Shown in pieces: positions 48,008 through 61,800 of a DNA stretch of 64,000 nt (within the stretch, counting starts at the first letter, position 1; the number at the start of each line of letters is the position of its first letter). The DNA comes from Ciona intestinalis (taxonomy: Eukaryota > Chordata > Ascidiacea > Phlebobranchia > Cionidae): assembly GCF_000224145.3 (NCBI RefSeq), contig NC_020169.2, forward strand, positions 4,236,957-4,300,956, given 5' to 3'. Both the position numbers and the translations under genes were made by a program. The notes beneath the pieces are model-generated. The model saw nothing but the letters and a program-made list of their open reading frames with translations. It had not been told where the DNA came from and made no database searches.

Positions 48008-51000
48008 GTAATTTACTAATTTTACAGGCTAATAGTAAATCATCCATATACTACAGCTTGACAGTAAAAGTGTACAGACAGGCATGGTAGGCCAAACAAT
48101 TACTGTATTCATTTAAATATACAAAATACAAGTATTCTAACTTAATATTATTATGCTGCTTGATTCAAGGGCATGCATACATACCTTGCGTATCACTGCT
48201 ATATTCTTAAGTATTAACTTATAATTGGTTTATTATCACTATCTAAAATGTTACTATGAGTGCCCAGATTGTACCAACATGGTATCCTAATTGATTCCAT
48301 GGCTTTTATGCATACCTTGCAAAACCAATGTTAGGTGCTTATGGCTAGGTTTATTAACCTGTAATTCATTGCGTTAACATTCCATGCACTTCCAAAGACA
48401 TTAATTGAACGTGAGAAGCATTCATTGTAGAGGAAGCCAGTATACATGGAGAAGATACCCATCAGTAATATCAAGTAACGACCATCAAACATCATTTCAA
48501 ATATCTGGAACATAAAGTGTGGGATCACTAACTAACACTTGACAACTAAGTTTTCGAAATTACTTTGGTGGCTAGTATATAGTATGAACTGTGTGACTTG
48601 ATATAAATTTATATTTTGAATTAACATGAGTTTAATACACTATTTGTATGCGTGTATCTGATGTTTAAACTAAGAAGCCATTGCTGTAACTTAACAGGGA
48701 GCATGAGGTGTATGGATACACCATGTGTGTTTGGTTAATAAAAAATAACCCATGTTATAACTCCACAGTGAGCATGAGTATATGATTACATCACATGTGT
48801 CTGGGATATAAGAATACACCTATGTTGTAATTCAACAATGAGCATGAGCTGTATATGCTACAGGCAGTCAGTACATATTTATTAATTATATAGTTAATAA
48901 CACAAATAACATAATTCGAAGCTTCATATATCATAATAAAGTTAATCAAAATCTACCAACCTCATTGTCAAGTTTATGCTGCATAAAAGCTCTCTCCTTG
49001 CGCACAAGGAAAAGTGCGAAAAGAAACATGAGGAGTCCATGTCCGATGTCCCCGAACATCACAGCAAAGAGGAAAGGGAAGGTGATGATGGTGAAGGGAG
49101 CTGGGGGAAAGGGGTGGTTGGGTTAGATATGGGTTAACAAAAGTTTTTGGTAGGGCGGGGTAAAACACGATATGTTTTCATTCTATTTTCTCTTCCCATT
49201 TGGTAATAAGTCAAAAATATTTATAGCAATATATAACCGTAGAATATCTCCGTGACTCTAAAAAAACTGTTGTTAAATGTTAAAAAGGCAATTCGGAAAA
49301 ATGGGATATTATATGCGACGGAACAGTGGATATAAAATAAAATCAGTGTTTCCTTTTTTTATTTTAGTCATAAGCCTTTATATACCTGGGTTCACTTCTC
49401 TGTAATTGGCAACACCAAAAGCATCAATAATGGCTTGGAATCCTTGAGTGAATTTATCAGTCCTGTTGTAAGTTGGTGGAGCTTCCTTTGTGTTCATACG
49501 TTGCATTATAGATGGAACAGATGATCCACTTAACTCCTGTTACAACATTTCAGTTCATTAGTGCTATCATACCTTATTGTGGCCACCCCAATATTAAAGG
49601 GGCATACAAATGAATACATAAAGTTGTAAACTGCTGTTAAAAATAATCACATTAATGCTTATCATAGGCGCTGATCTTTTAAAAATCCAGGGTGCTTCTC
49701 GATACACACATTACCACGACAAGCTCTCCAAATACCAGAGTGCTCTTTAGACCAGGGCTTTCCAAACTGGGCTTCATGAAAAAACATCAGGGTCCCCAGG
49801 AGTTTACCATTTTCCACTAAGCACTGCAGATATTACTGGTAACCCTGAAGGGTCCCGGAAAAGTTTAGGCGAATGAAAAGGGTTGCAAGCAAAAAAGGTG
49901 GGGCAGGCTTTCTTTTGACAAGATCACATTTTATTAAATATCATCAATTTCCTGTTTACTAATTGTACTTAGACTATGTTTTATTAAACTATTTGTATCT
50001 TACTGTTCCCTTTCTCAATGCAAATTGTATCCGATCAATTTCAACAACAGGACACCAGCATTCAGCTATCAGACATTTCTCAGCTATGTTTACATTGAAC
50101 AAGTTCAGTGTGTGGTAGATTGCTTTCAATTTTCGAACCTGAAATAATTGTTACTTATTTTTATCCTTATGTGGCGGGGCAATGATAGTTGTTATAGCTT
50201 AGGCGTTTGTTTCACACAACCTAGTGCCTGCTTATGAGTTGTTTTTTTTTGTGTGGGTGAGGTCACTGTCCAGGACTGCTTATGAGTTACTATATATGCA
50301 ACTTTGTAGGTAACTATTTTTTTGGGGAGTTTGAATGTAATGTATCACTGACACTTTAGATAACTCATAAAAGTCAAGACTGTAACTTCTGGGCTGGAGG
50401 CAGGCGCGCTAACAACTGTGCTATGGCGCCAAATAAAAAATGCAGTTTATTTTTAAACTTGTGGTAAATATTTTAACATGATATCATCACCTTAATCATC
50501 CACACACGAATGTTCAACGCTACTTGTGACAAAACAATCCTTCTGTGGTCAGCAGTCTGGTTAAGAACCTGATCATAAAAATAAGTTATTTAAAAATAAA
50601 TGGAAAATCTTATGCATTGTCGCGTGGCTGGTTTTTTTGCTCCAGCAGCAAGATATTTAAGCAGGATTTTTTAAAACCCTGGTGGTGACTTAAGATAACC
50701 TACAAAAATTAAAGCAACTTTCATCTTATTTACAGTAATATTACAGTGCCAAATATGTGTAGAGTAGAAAAATACTTTAGTTTTGTAAAAAAAACTAACA
50801 GTTTGTAGGTCTTCGATTCGAGTCATGACACCGATAGCAATCTCGCGTCGTTCTTGAGGAGTTTCAGGGCAAGGGTATAAAGTAGCACGGAACCTGGTGA
50901 AAAACTTACGCATAAGAAAACTAAAATCAACAAATCACCAACAGTTTTGCACTGATCACCATTTTGTTTTGCTTTTTGATAAAATAATTAGCCCTTGCAG

Positions 51001-54000
51001 TTTTGTAAAGTTGAAAGCATTTTGCATGCAAAATAATGATAAAACAAAAATACACAGAAAAGTTATTACCCTTCACATATCTTCTTTATTCTATTTTTCA
51101 ATTGGTCTCCTTGGAAAAAGACAATAAAAACGCACTTATACACTTTGTCCCCCTGAAAATAACAACCATATTATACATAAACTTAACACAAGTAGGCAAA
51201 TAAAGCTCCACAGTCATAGACATCAAACATAGACATACAGGGTATACATGCATGGAAGGTCCTGGAATAGGGTATGATACCCTATAATCTATATGAATAA
51301 TCTGGGTACACATAGAGATAGTATAAAAGGATATTGGTGATGAGGTACCAAACTATCAAATAGAGGTAATAGCATAGCATAAGCATATAAAGCATCCTAG
51401 TTTTCAAAGAAATATACTTACAGTGTGTGGATCCTCAAGTTCTGCTTCGATTTCTGTGTAACGTAGAAACACATTCCCGCGACATGCTCTCCAAATAACT
51501 CGTTCGAAAGCTGCAACTTTTTCTCTTAACAAGACACCAGGTACAAACCTAAGCGGAATCAAAAATAGTTAGAAACCAATTTCAGAGTGATGAACCCCTA
51601 ATGTTAAAGTGGGGAGTAATCATTTTAAAAATTTTAATGTCAAATAAAACATGGTAACTGTCTGAGAAAACAATTGTATTATCTAAATAAAACCATCAGT
51701 AGCTAACAGCAGATGTTTCAGAAAATCCTTGCCAGTTGCAACAAATTTTACACTCAATTTCAATTTTATATATATTGGCATATGCCTATATATTATTTAT
51801 GCGTTACCAAAAACTATTACCCAAATTTGTTAAAAGATCCTTGAGAGAATTCACTTGTAATAAGAGGAGCTTCATCATCATACTGAGGAACTTCTACTTG
51901 TTGACGGTCTTGCTGGTAAAGTGCCGCCTGATAAATGAAAGTTATGAATATGATGTACTTTACAGCGTACTATAACAGAGGGCCCTTGCATTTTTTATTC
52001 TTCTTGTTTAAAACCTTATATTTAAATTTACATATGTGAGGTACTTGCACTACTCATATGAAGTGCCCAAAATATCATAATTACATAAAGAAAAAAGAAA
52101 AACAAGTTAAACAACATATCACAAAAGCAAATAGCCATGGTAAAGATTGAGATTATCTATCAGTCAGGTTGATGGGGCAACCCTGGCCTAAATCTTAGGT
52201 CCCTTAGGTAGGAATGGAACCTCACCTATACAGAATATTTCATTTACCTGTTCAAAAAATTGTTGTGTTTTTCTCAGGATATGTTTTAATTCTGTAAGTT
52301 CTAGAAAATTCTTTTTCAAAGCTTCTTGGTTAGAATTTACACTTCGAAGCTCATTTTCCAACTTTTCAAACTTATTCTGTGAATCAAAACCTTCAGTTTA
52401 GTTCCGTTTCATTTTAATGAATGGAGACACTTAAAAGGACTTTAGACAGCCATTGAATGGATAAAATGGCATTGAATGAATTCTATTCGTTGACATTTTA
52501 AAACAGAACCTTTGGAATAATAAACACAATGTTGCACAGATGGTTAATAAAATCCATTACAGTATAAGATGGAAGATTTACAAAAATTAACATAACTATT
52601 ATGATAAAGGTAATAACATGAAAGCAAACAAAAACTTAAATTGGTATGAACAAAACTAAGTTGGGGTATTATTTTTGCTTTTTGCAGAGACTGGCAATGC
52701 CATTTAGGCAAAATCTATATATATATCAAGTTATTAAACAATTAGTTGTACTTGATTTTTGGCTGTAACAATTTCGTAGCACTATACCCTTAGGGTGAAG
52801 TTGTAAGGTTTTTACCGATTTCAACAAATGTCTTTATTCATAAACCAACAAGTAACACCGTAAAGGTAAAGGTAAGAAGTAACAACCTTTGGACTTTTAG
52901 TGCAAATATTATTTTTCATTATGAGTGATCATACATTACTTGTATGTTGTGTGTTGTGTTACAATACAGACATCGAGACATGAAGACATCCTATTACTGT
53001 ATAATCACATACACCCACCACACATAATACCTTTATATGCCTCATGCCTATGAAACCACAGAATAATTTATTATTATAACTGACTTGGGTTATATTGTAG
53101 TACTGTGGAGAATAGGAACACATTTAGCATATAATATACAAATAACCTGATCATGTTTTTTATAATTTTTTGAATGTTCTTTGTTTACCACAAAATGGGA
53201 CGAGAAAATAGAATGAAAAGTTGTCCCATCTTTCCCAACAATATAGACATAGAAGACATCCTATTTTATAACCTAACACTTCCACATACATGCCTGAATA
53301 TGCCTCATGCCAACGCGTGAGTTACCAAGCAAGAAATAAGCAATCGTAAACACACTTCCTGGTTAAAAAATAAACAAGTGGCTTAAATAAGACTTCACAC
53401 ACCTCTAGATCAATCATCTCACGAGGTAAAGGAGCTGTTGGGTTTTCTCCATTATCATCAATATGAAGATCATCTTTTTTTACTTCTTTTTCAAGGAAAC
53501 CTTAAATATGGGCAAATTAGCTTATTGCAATTTAAAGTAATTTTATTAATCTCATGAATACATTGGAAAAACTGACATTTTATTTATTTTAGTGTAACAT
53601 AGCAACTGAACATAAAGACCAAGGCCCAAAAATGATTAGTTTATTTACCATACATAATTAAACCTACAGAATTTATTTTTAAATATCAATTTTAACTCCT
53701 ATTCTTACAAGTTCTTAAATGTGTTACTGTTAGTAACATGCAGAAAACATTTGACTTCAGTCAACAAATTACTAGCTCAAAGCAAGGTGCCATAAATACT
53801 AAGGGCTTACACTGTGATACTTCAGTAAATCTTGCACTGTAACTAACTATAGCATTTCACAGCCAGCATTCAGTTTATGTAAAAATTCAGCCGTTTTAGT
53901 TAAAACAGAACTCACGTAATTTTCGTTCCATCTCATCACATCTTCTTACTTCGTTTACAAACTTACGTTGGAAAGCATTCACATCAGGATTTAACTGAAA

Positions 54001-54465
54001 CAAATACACGGTTAAAATCTGTGATATAGTAAGGGGATTGTCATTAAACTTATCTATATTGTTTCATTTTCGCTTGAAATAAAATGTTGTTTTTTTGCAG
54101 GAACTGTTACCGTCCAATTAAAAGTATAAAGAATTCGGTAACGAAAACAGCCGAAACTGAAAGAAGAGACAAAACAATGTGTTGGAACATTAAGCAGGTG
54201 TTAGCGTAATAAGCCAATCTTGGCCTCAATCCTAAGACCCATGGTGTGCTATACTGTGGGATCTCACTCATATAGAATGGAATGAAAGATCAAATAAACC
54301 AAAACACTCACGTTACACAGAAACATAAAAAAACACCTAATGACTTACATCTCTAAACTGTACAAGTCCAAGTTCTCCAAGTTCACTCACACAAGTGAAT
54401 GCTGCTTCACTTTGAAGATACAGCTGTGACAAGCACATTTCTTCACTACGAAACAAACTGCCCAT
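44327..54465 (-). CDS. ATP6V0A: V-type proton ATPase 116 kDa subunit a, copy A (complete)
   Basis: Largest V0 subunit; forms the proton half-channels of the V-ATPase in endomembranes or plasma membrane. Exons in coding order: 54465-54349, 53994-53916, 53500-53403, 52376-52248, 51927-51821, 51548-51422, 51152-51070, 50893-50800, 50568-50491, 50138-50004, 49536-49386, 49100-48961, 48504-48359, 47860-47737, 47424-47306, 46894-46765, 46496-46302, 46003-45956, 45672-45577, 45412-45295, 45006-44916, 44501-44327. They total 859 aa. The N-terminus [20 protein letters not shown] and [20 protein letters not shown] are typical of a1-type subunits. The C-terminal membrane domain has [20 protein letters not shown] and [15 protein letters not shown], whose Arg is the essential channel residue, ending [17 protein letters not shown]. 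An acceptor 21 nt before the ATG suggests a 5'-UTR intron or spliced leader. Confidence 0.95.
45122..45240. repeat. SINE family 1 fragment (opposite orientation), diverged
   Basis: atgtggtgacttgtaagatg, caggtgtttgaaatagaaca, cagtcaggaatattaag. In a copy A intron. Confidence 0.5.
45472..45576. repeat. ~34-bp tandem repeat abutting a splice donor
   Basis: Three units of gtgatgac(a/c)ccacaaatc, atgaaa(c/t)gaaactca. The last unit runs into the actual donor of exon 45577-45672 (minus strand GTGAGTTTCATTTC). Confidence 0.85.
47045..47175. repeat. interspersed repeat, family 3 copy
   Basis: agttggcctattaccatgac, ccagggtgctacagtc, gataagtgtcttgctaaatt. In a copy A intron. Confidence 0.5.
47964..48004. 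repeat. (TA)n microsatellite
   Basis: About 20 TA units in a copy A intron. Confidence 0.98.
49150..49330. mobile_element. MITE (family M), degraded, reverse orientation
   Basis: tagggcggggtaaaacacga, then ctattttctcttcccatttg; the far TIR is eroded (aaaaatgggatattatatgc). In a copy A intron. Confidence 0.6.
50160..50425 (-). mobile_element. tRNA-derived SINE, near full length (family 1)
   Basis: The minus-strand head GGCGCCATAGCACAGTTGTT resembles a tRNA 5' half with an A-box. The body reaches cttatgtggcggggcaatga at the other end. About 265 bp, in a copy A intron. Confidence 0.75.
52135..52245. repeat. interspersed repeat, family 2 copy
   Basis: gggcaaccctggcctaaatc, ttaggtcccttaggtagg, cctcacctatacagaat. 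It abuts the donor of exon 52248-52376. Confidence 0.55.
53095..53246. mobile_element. MITE (family M), shortened
   Basis: tgtggagaataggaacacat, aataacctgatcatgttttt, aaaatgggacgagaaaatag, ttgtcccatctttcccaaca. Part of the interior is missing. Confidence 0.7.
54195..54290. repeat. interspersed repeat, family 2 copy
   Basis: ccaatcttggcctcaatcct, aagacccatggtgtgctata, gggatctcactcatatagaa. Confidence 0.5.
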
Positions 54466-55821
54466 TTTGAACAGGACGTTTGCTGTAGAAAACTGAGGAC
54501 TATATATGTATTAATCCTCTTTAGAGACTACATAGAAAAACATAATTACTTTGATCAAATAACAATCATCCAGTACACAACACACGGTACACACCTATAT
54601 TATTACTTTTGTCCAATTGACTGTTTTAGACATAAAATACGCTTAACTTATAATAAAAACATAAAAAAGACAACTTCTGTTATATTCGTGGTAAAGTTCG
54701 ACGGCCGATTAAACGTTCAGTCCTATTCGTATTACATTGAACCTTCTAATTACTAACTAACACTGGGTAACGTAGTAACGCAAAGACGGGTACAAAGTCT
54801 TTTTTCTCGCGCTTTAACTAAAATCCCAGCAACGCAATTTTCCCCACGCAAATCTTATCGCGTGTTTCGAATCACATGATTATGTCGTCATATTTAATTA
54901 ATGAAAATCAAGATTAACTTTATAAGTATACACTTAATGCCATATACACACAAACACTTTCGGTTAAACTTTATTTATTAGTTGCTAATTCGCCTTTATA
55001 CGTTTATTTGTTTAACCATTCCTTTGCTTGCTTTTACTTAAACTGACACGACAGACAAAAGTCGTAAAGTAATATGTTGGTGGTTCCCCCAAATGAAGAC
55101 TGTAAACGTAAAACATTTTATTTTTGGTAATAGTGGAGGGCTTTTTTAATCCAAAACCTGTTTTATTCTAATTGTTGCATTTTATGCAGTTCTTAATAAT
55201 AAAAAAGGCTATTTAATTTTAGAAAAAAGAATAATCAATTTAGTTTTAAATACGATTTTGCAGCACCATAGGAAGGCCTACTAAAACCTAAAAAACCCTG
55301 ATAAACCACCCCATAATTATATTAAATAAAACTAATTCTAATACAAGCACAAAGCACTAAAGTAATGATTTTTGAAATATTCTTTATTGCGACCTTAATA
55401 TACTGGGCTGTCAACTTAATGAAAATTGCACATGACAGTTAATCACTGAACATTTATACAACAATTATATATCTCATGAAACATAAATCACGCATGGAGC
55501 AACAAGCATATATGACAACATTGAAATACATTTTTCTTTCATATTCTTATTATGCTAATATTTGTATATAGTTTTAAACAATAACCTATTTGAACTATTT
55601 AAGCTACTGGAACAGACTTTAAAATGGTAATGGCTCTAAACATATTCTCTTTGAATAATTGAAGAGAAACATTTTGAAACTTTTTTATATAGAAAATTTA
55701 GGTTTTTTAGACTAATTGTGTTGGGCATATTTTAATGTACAAAAACCACAGCTTTTGAATTTCGAAACCAATCAATTGAAATCCAGATTGAAGAATTAGG
55801 ACTAGTATGACATCATAATGA
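54466..55821. other. spacer between tandem V-ATPase a genes
   Basis: Contains the copy A promoter and 5' UTR (54466 to about 55000) and the 3' UTR of copy B. No exon seen. CWC22-like or other known genes are absent. Confidence 0.55.
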
Positions 55822-58800
55822 TCATTCATCCACTCTTCCTTCCACAATGAGCGAAAATGAGAAGGGAGTGAAAAGATATCCCTCCCCTTTGTAAAACTTG
55901 CTCTGGAACTCCACCCAGTGGAGACGCAAAGCGTGCAGGAAAGCCGATAGTCCTTCCATGACCAGTAGAATGCCCACAGTTAAACCAGCAAAGCCCCTGT
56001 AAAAGAAAATTTAAAACAAAACAGATGAATAAAAAGTTGGTGACAATGAGTACATTAATATATTAAATAAGCTATAATATGCCTAAACTATTTACCTATT
56101 AAAATATACAAAACAATATACGTAAAAATTATCAGCAAAGTCCTAGCAATATATAGTGATTAACGGTACTCACCAAAATATAACGAAGCTCATAAAAGCA
56201 CCCAAGATACCTTTGGCAGACAAACCACTGTGCATTACCATTGTCCATAGAACTTCAGATAATTCTGTGAAAAAATTTAATTATTTTTTTACAACTGTTC
56301 AATTTTCACAACTGTTCTTCTATAAAAATTCAGATGAAAAACTAATAAACTAATATAATAAAATGCCTAAATTTCAGTTTTGATTGTATTTATTCAGTCG
56401 GGCAGTGGTGTATTATGTTATTATTAGGCTTTTAAAATAATTTAAAATTCTTTTAATTGTCTGAATAGAGGCGTGGTACAAATACCACTTCTGACATCAG
56501 TTAATTAGTCATTCTATCTCTCCATAGGCCTGGCACCACTAAGTTTAAAGCAGTATGAATTTGAAATTAAACTGCTTTTTTGATGGCATATTAGGAGACC
56601 ATAACATAGAGATCGTATATGAATATATGATGCCAGTATGGCAGTATCTACATCAAGAATAAAACTTAATCCAGAGTGAACACACACATAAGCTTGTACT
56701 TTCAAACAGAAAAAGTTGAAATTCTTACCAGAGTGAGCAAGACTTAGAGCCCACAGTCGAAGATAAGATGCCGTGTGTGAAATACAACTGAGACAATATT
56801 CAATGGTGTGGATAACTTGGTAGATTAACACCTCACTCATGTCAAACTAGATTAGAATAAAAATTTAAGATAAAATAAATGAAAAAACAGAGTTTTTCGT
56901 ATGACATAAAGTTAAAAAACAATGTTATTACATTAAACTATTCAAAGATCTGTGTTTAGTAACAAATTAGTTTCAATGAAAAATAATATCCTTTTATGTC
57001 AAAACTAGTTGTAAAAAAGCGTTTTTGTACACGCTAAAAAGAAATAACTACAAATTAAACATATAGTCCATTAAATAAAGTGAATACAAAACTAGATAAA
57101 TAGAAACCTTCTCCTCTTCATCTTTTGGTGTGATGCTAGCTGTCTCTGGATCATCCAGATGATCATGATCAAGGATTGCAACATCATCTGATGTTTCATC
57201 AACTGCTACTCTTACTCCAGCATATCTGGTGGTACCCTGGAACCATAGGATATAATTGTTATAATGGTATCTGCCATATATTATCTGTCATGTCAATTCT
57301 ATGTAATTCAATTCCTAGACTTAATTTATAACTTTTGACAAAAAAATGTAAAAAATGAAATTGAATTGTGGACTCAGCAAGAAAATAGTGAGTGTGTTTT
57401 AGCATCATTTGTTTGAGCAACCCAGTTTCACACCTAGGTAAGTTTAACCATATTTGCCAGATTATACAATAAAGTTTCCTATGTCACCCTACGTATGGGA
57501 AATGGTACAATATCATATGCAAACATATACATGTAATAGAAAACTATTGAGAAATATAATATATATTGATTTAGAAATTATAGTGATTAATTTTAGAACC
57601 ACACCATGGTAAAAAAAGCACCAAGATTTCAATCACTGCATATAAATCTAACTTAACCAAGAACCTTAGCAAGGAATTAAACATTGTTAACTATCAACAT
57701 GCAATAGATCCAATACACTGTGACAAAAGTAACCAAACAAACTAGCTCTGTATCAACTAATGTATAGATTTAACATAGAAGTTTCATTGATTTGTATTAC
57801 TTAAAGTAAATTCAAACCAGAGCATAAGTATGCCATTATATTTATTAAATAGCCTGTATTTGATTGGAAATTTATTCAGTTTACTTATAACAGAATCAAT
57901 ATAAGCAGGAAAGCTAGTTATTTAGTTGGTACATTTTCTGTTTTTTTTAATTTATGTGTTTCTGGAAAAATCTTTTTTTTTCGAATTAAAAAAAAACACA
58001 TTATTATTCTTATAAGACTAGGGGAATTTCATTCCAAAAATATTTTTTATTCCTAAAAATCTATTTAAAATGTGTCAAAATTGCAATATGTGTGATAGAT
58101 CAAGAGACTCCCAACCACCCTCAATACAAGTAACATTCCCAACACCAAATTAGCCTTGCCCATGCAAACCTAGACCAGTCATGCAAGATTATCCAACTTA
58201 AAAATGGCTCAAACCATACCATGTTAGCAGTAGAATCATGGTTGTATATTGGATCAACATGAAGTACTAACTAGAAGACACGTTTTGTTTGTGAGTAAAA
58301 GTATATAATGGAAACCCTGGTGTAAACGTCTTAAAAATGCTTCAAGACAAACTGAACAAATGACTGATATTGGTCTATACAGTGGGGGAAGATGGGACAC
58401 CTTTAGCACAAAATATCCAAATACCCTGATCGTGTTTTAAACAATTAACAACGGTATATAGGAGTTGTAAGGATACAGTTTTATAATTCTTTGAATGTTC
58501 TTTGTTTACTACCTAATGTAACGAAAAAATCGACTAAAAAGGTGTCAAATCTTTTCCCACTCTACTATAGAACTAGAATTTTCCTCAAAAATAGTCTCAT
58601 GTGATACTGAAATCATTATAGGAAATGACACTATTAACAATCACATATGAAAATAGCATAGTGGGTATGGTCTTTGTATAGGATGAATGTAACAAACATA
58701 TGAAAATTATGACATTGGCTATGATAGCCCATTGAATATACATGCTAATGAGAATCCTCATGTACATAACATATAGAATGTTAAAACTGTACATTGTATG

Positions 58801-61800
58801 GCAGGGTAAAACAATGCAAATGATTCACATAAAAATAAGCAGCCATTATGTTATGGTACATTCTACATTGTATACACTGCTAGTGCATGCATACTGATAC
58901 AATTATACAACACCACAGCTTATTACACATTTACAACACATTTATATACAACAGTAATGTAAACACCCAATACCATTTAATTGTATATAATTGTAGTTAC
59001 ACTACACTCTTAGTCTTGCACATTTCACACAACAACGACAATTTATGTACAAATACACTTTACTGTTTACACTACACAGATACCACAACATACCAAAACA
59101 GTTTATCTAAAGTGTACCACTATATATCAACTTAACTTATTCATCATAATATACCTGCTTCATTTTTGCCTTGTTGCGTAAATACAAGATGATTGGTTTG
59201 GTGAGTAACATCCATGGTACACAGAGTATAGCAATGATTACAATGGTGATTTGAACCTCATTTTGATTGCTGTATAATTGTGTCTTCTTTGCCCATGTTG
59301 GCTTGGTGAACATGAACATGTTGATTAGACCAATCAGTAAACTGGGAGCTGACTGTAAAGAAACACTTCCCGTCACATAAGGTGTAAATGTTTTAAATGA
59401 AAAAGGTAAAATGAGTTGGTAAAATAACATTGTCTTATAAGATTCTGGCACATAAGGGCGTGTTTATAGCTGAAGTAAATGTGCATGTTTGGAGCCAAGT
59501 TGCAATGTTAAGATTCCAAACTGTTTTTATCCTATGTGGTTTAGGTCCTAAAACATGGCACAACATGAAGCTCTGAGGTTAAGGCCAGAATCCGCACATT
59601 ACCCTAATACTGATTACTGGAGTGGAGCAATGTCTGCTTTGTCTTGTGTAAGAACACAGTGTAGTAGTAGAGCATTGGACCCAGTATCTTTTGTTTAGAT
59701 TTCAAAACATATACGACCAATATTTTTACAATGTTGTAGGTTAAGTGTTTAAAAACTTACATTAGAATTTAAGACATTCCATACTGCCCACTTATAGAAG
59801 ATAAGAATGCAAAGATACCCGATAAGACACATTAGGAATATAAGCTGGGGAATCCATTCACAGAACAAAGCGAGATAATCTTTGTTATATCTGGGTGAAA
59901 GATAAATGTCAACTTCGCTAAGATTTACTTATTACTTTTAAACTGGGCCAACCTCAAAACACCCTATTTAACCCCCTTATCATGCTTCAAACAGTTGTTG
60001 AACAACTTTTTTATTAAAAAAGAGAAATGTTTTATTGAAAAATCTAGAGAATTAAATAAACCCCAGTTAACAAATGCCTATAACAAAGATTTGTTTAAAT
60101 AAAAACCTTTTTCTAATAAAATAAAAACTTGTTTGTGTTGTTATCTCCACAAACTGTATCCTCATCAAATCATAAAGAAAAATATAAGTAACTCTTGCTT
60201 AAGTTTAAAATAAACAATCACCTGTGGTTATAGAAAGCAAGCACAAGACCGAATATCATTTGTAGTAGGCCCATGATGACTGCATTCTTCATTTTATAAC
60301 TGTTCTGCACACTGATTTTGTTGCCTGCAGATTGCCAGATCTGAAATAAACAAAAAAAGATAAAAAAAATGTGTTTAAGACATATAACTGAAAGGCTTTT
60401 TACTTTGGATAAATAGTAGAATATACTTTTAAAAGTATTATATATTGCCTACTGTTTGGTTATAGTATTATATTTTGTTGCAGGCAGACAAAATGTTGAA
60501 AAAGGCGTTTTAAAGATATTTAACTGTTTATTTTGCACTTGTTATTCACTGTAATAATGGAATAAACAATCAACTTACTGGGTCAATACCATACGGGTAT
60601 GGGTCTCCAGTACCATTGGGATACGGGAGTGGTGTCCCTCTAAAAACTCCGTATGTCTTTGGATCAAGGGTCAAGGTACCACTGCCTTGTAGAGTTGTAT
60701 TGCTGCGAGTAGATACAAAGAAATGGTAAAGCTAGAAGACTCTGATATTACTTGTGTTTGGAAACGCATTCATCACTGGTCTTTATTTTTGTTATAGCGT
60801 GAAAACACCCCCAAAAAATCTTGTTTTCAACAATTAACAACACTTGTTTAGAACAATGACCATCTTACCCCAAAATTATTATATAAAAGCAGCATAAAGC
60901 CGTTATTTAACCTGTCATTCATTGCGTTAACATTCCATGCACTTCCAAAGACATTAATTGAACGTGAGAAGCATTCATTGTAGAGGAAGCCAGTATACAT
61001 GGAGAAGATACCCATCAGTAATATCAAGTAACGACCATCAAACATCATTTCAAATATCTGGAACATAAAGTGTGGGATCACTAACTAAAACTTGACAACT
61101 ACTTTCGGCTAAGTTATTACAATTCAATGCAAAACATACAATTAACGCATATAGGTGTCTGAAATGCTTTGTCAGTGCTTGTGATGCATTATGTCAAAGT
61201 GATAGATTGAAAAAAATGTACATGCCTTGCCATCTATGCAGCCCTGTTGATAAGTAACACACTAACTACATAAAATCTCATTCGTTACTAAAACCCATGA
61301 TGCACTGCTGCATGTTTTGCTCAAAGGACCTAAATGGGCAAACTTATCAAATCACCGGCACCTGGAGCCAAGACAGGCCTCATAGCAGGACCTCATGTGG
61401 AATAAAGAAATTCTAAGCTTTATTCGGTATATCACAATGCACGTACAGCAATACCATACCTCATTCTCAGGTTTCTTGGCCAGATATTTCTTCTCACTAA
61501 GCACGAGATAAAGTGCGAATAGGAACATGAGGAGTCCGTGTCCGATGTCCCCGAACATCACAGCAAAGAGGAAAGGGAAGGTGATGATGGTGAAGGGAGC
61601 TGAGAGGGGAATGGGGTTAGCATTGGGGTCTAACATAAGTATGCATGAATGGCTTGGATTGTAATTCGATGATAATATACAGGAATGTACCAAAATAGGT
61701 TATAACATGGGAGGGTTTGACTGTTTAAAGTATAGTCTGGAAAACTACTTGGCCCATCGGTGCAGATTTGGTTTAATGTTCTGAGTTTTGGGGTATATTA

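Noticed and set aside
58887-59135. 82-codon plus-strand open frame rich in Thr, His and Tyr
   Set aside because: Lies in a V-ATPase copy B intron and reflects AC/TA-rich composition.
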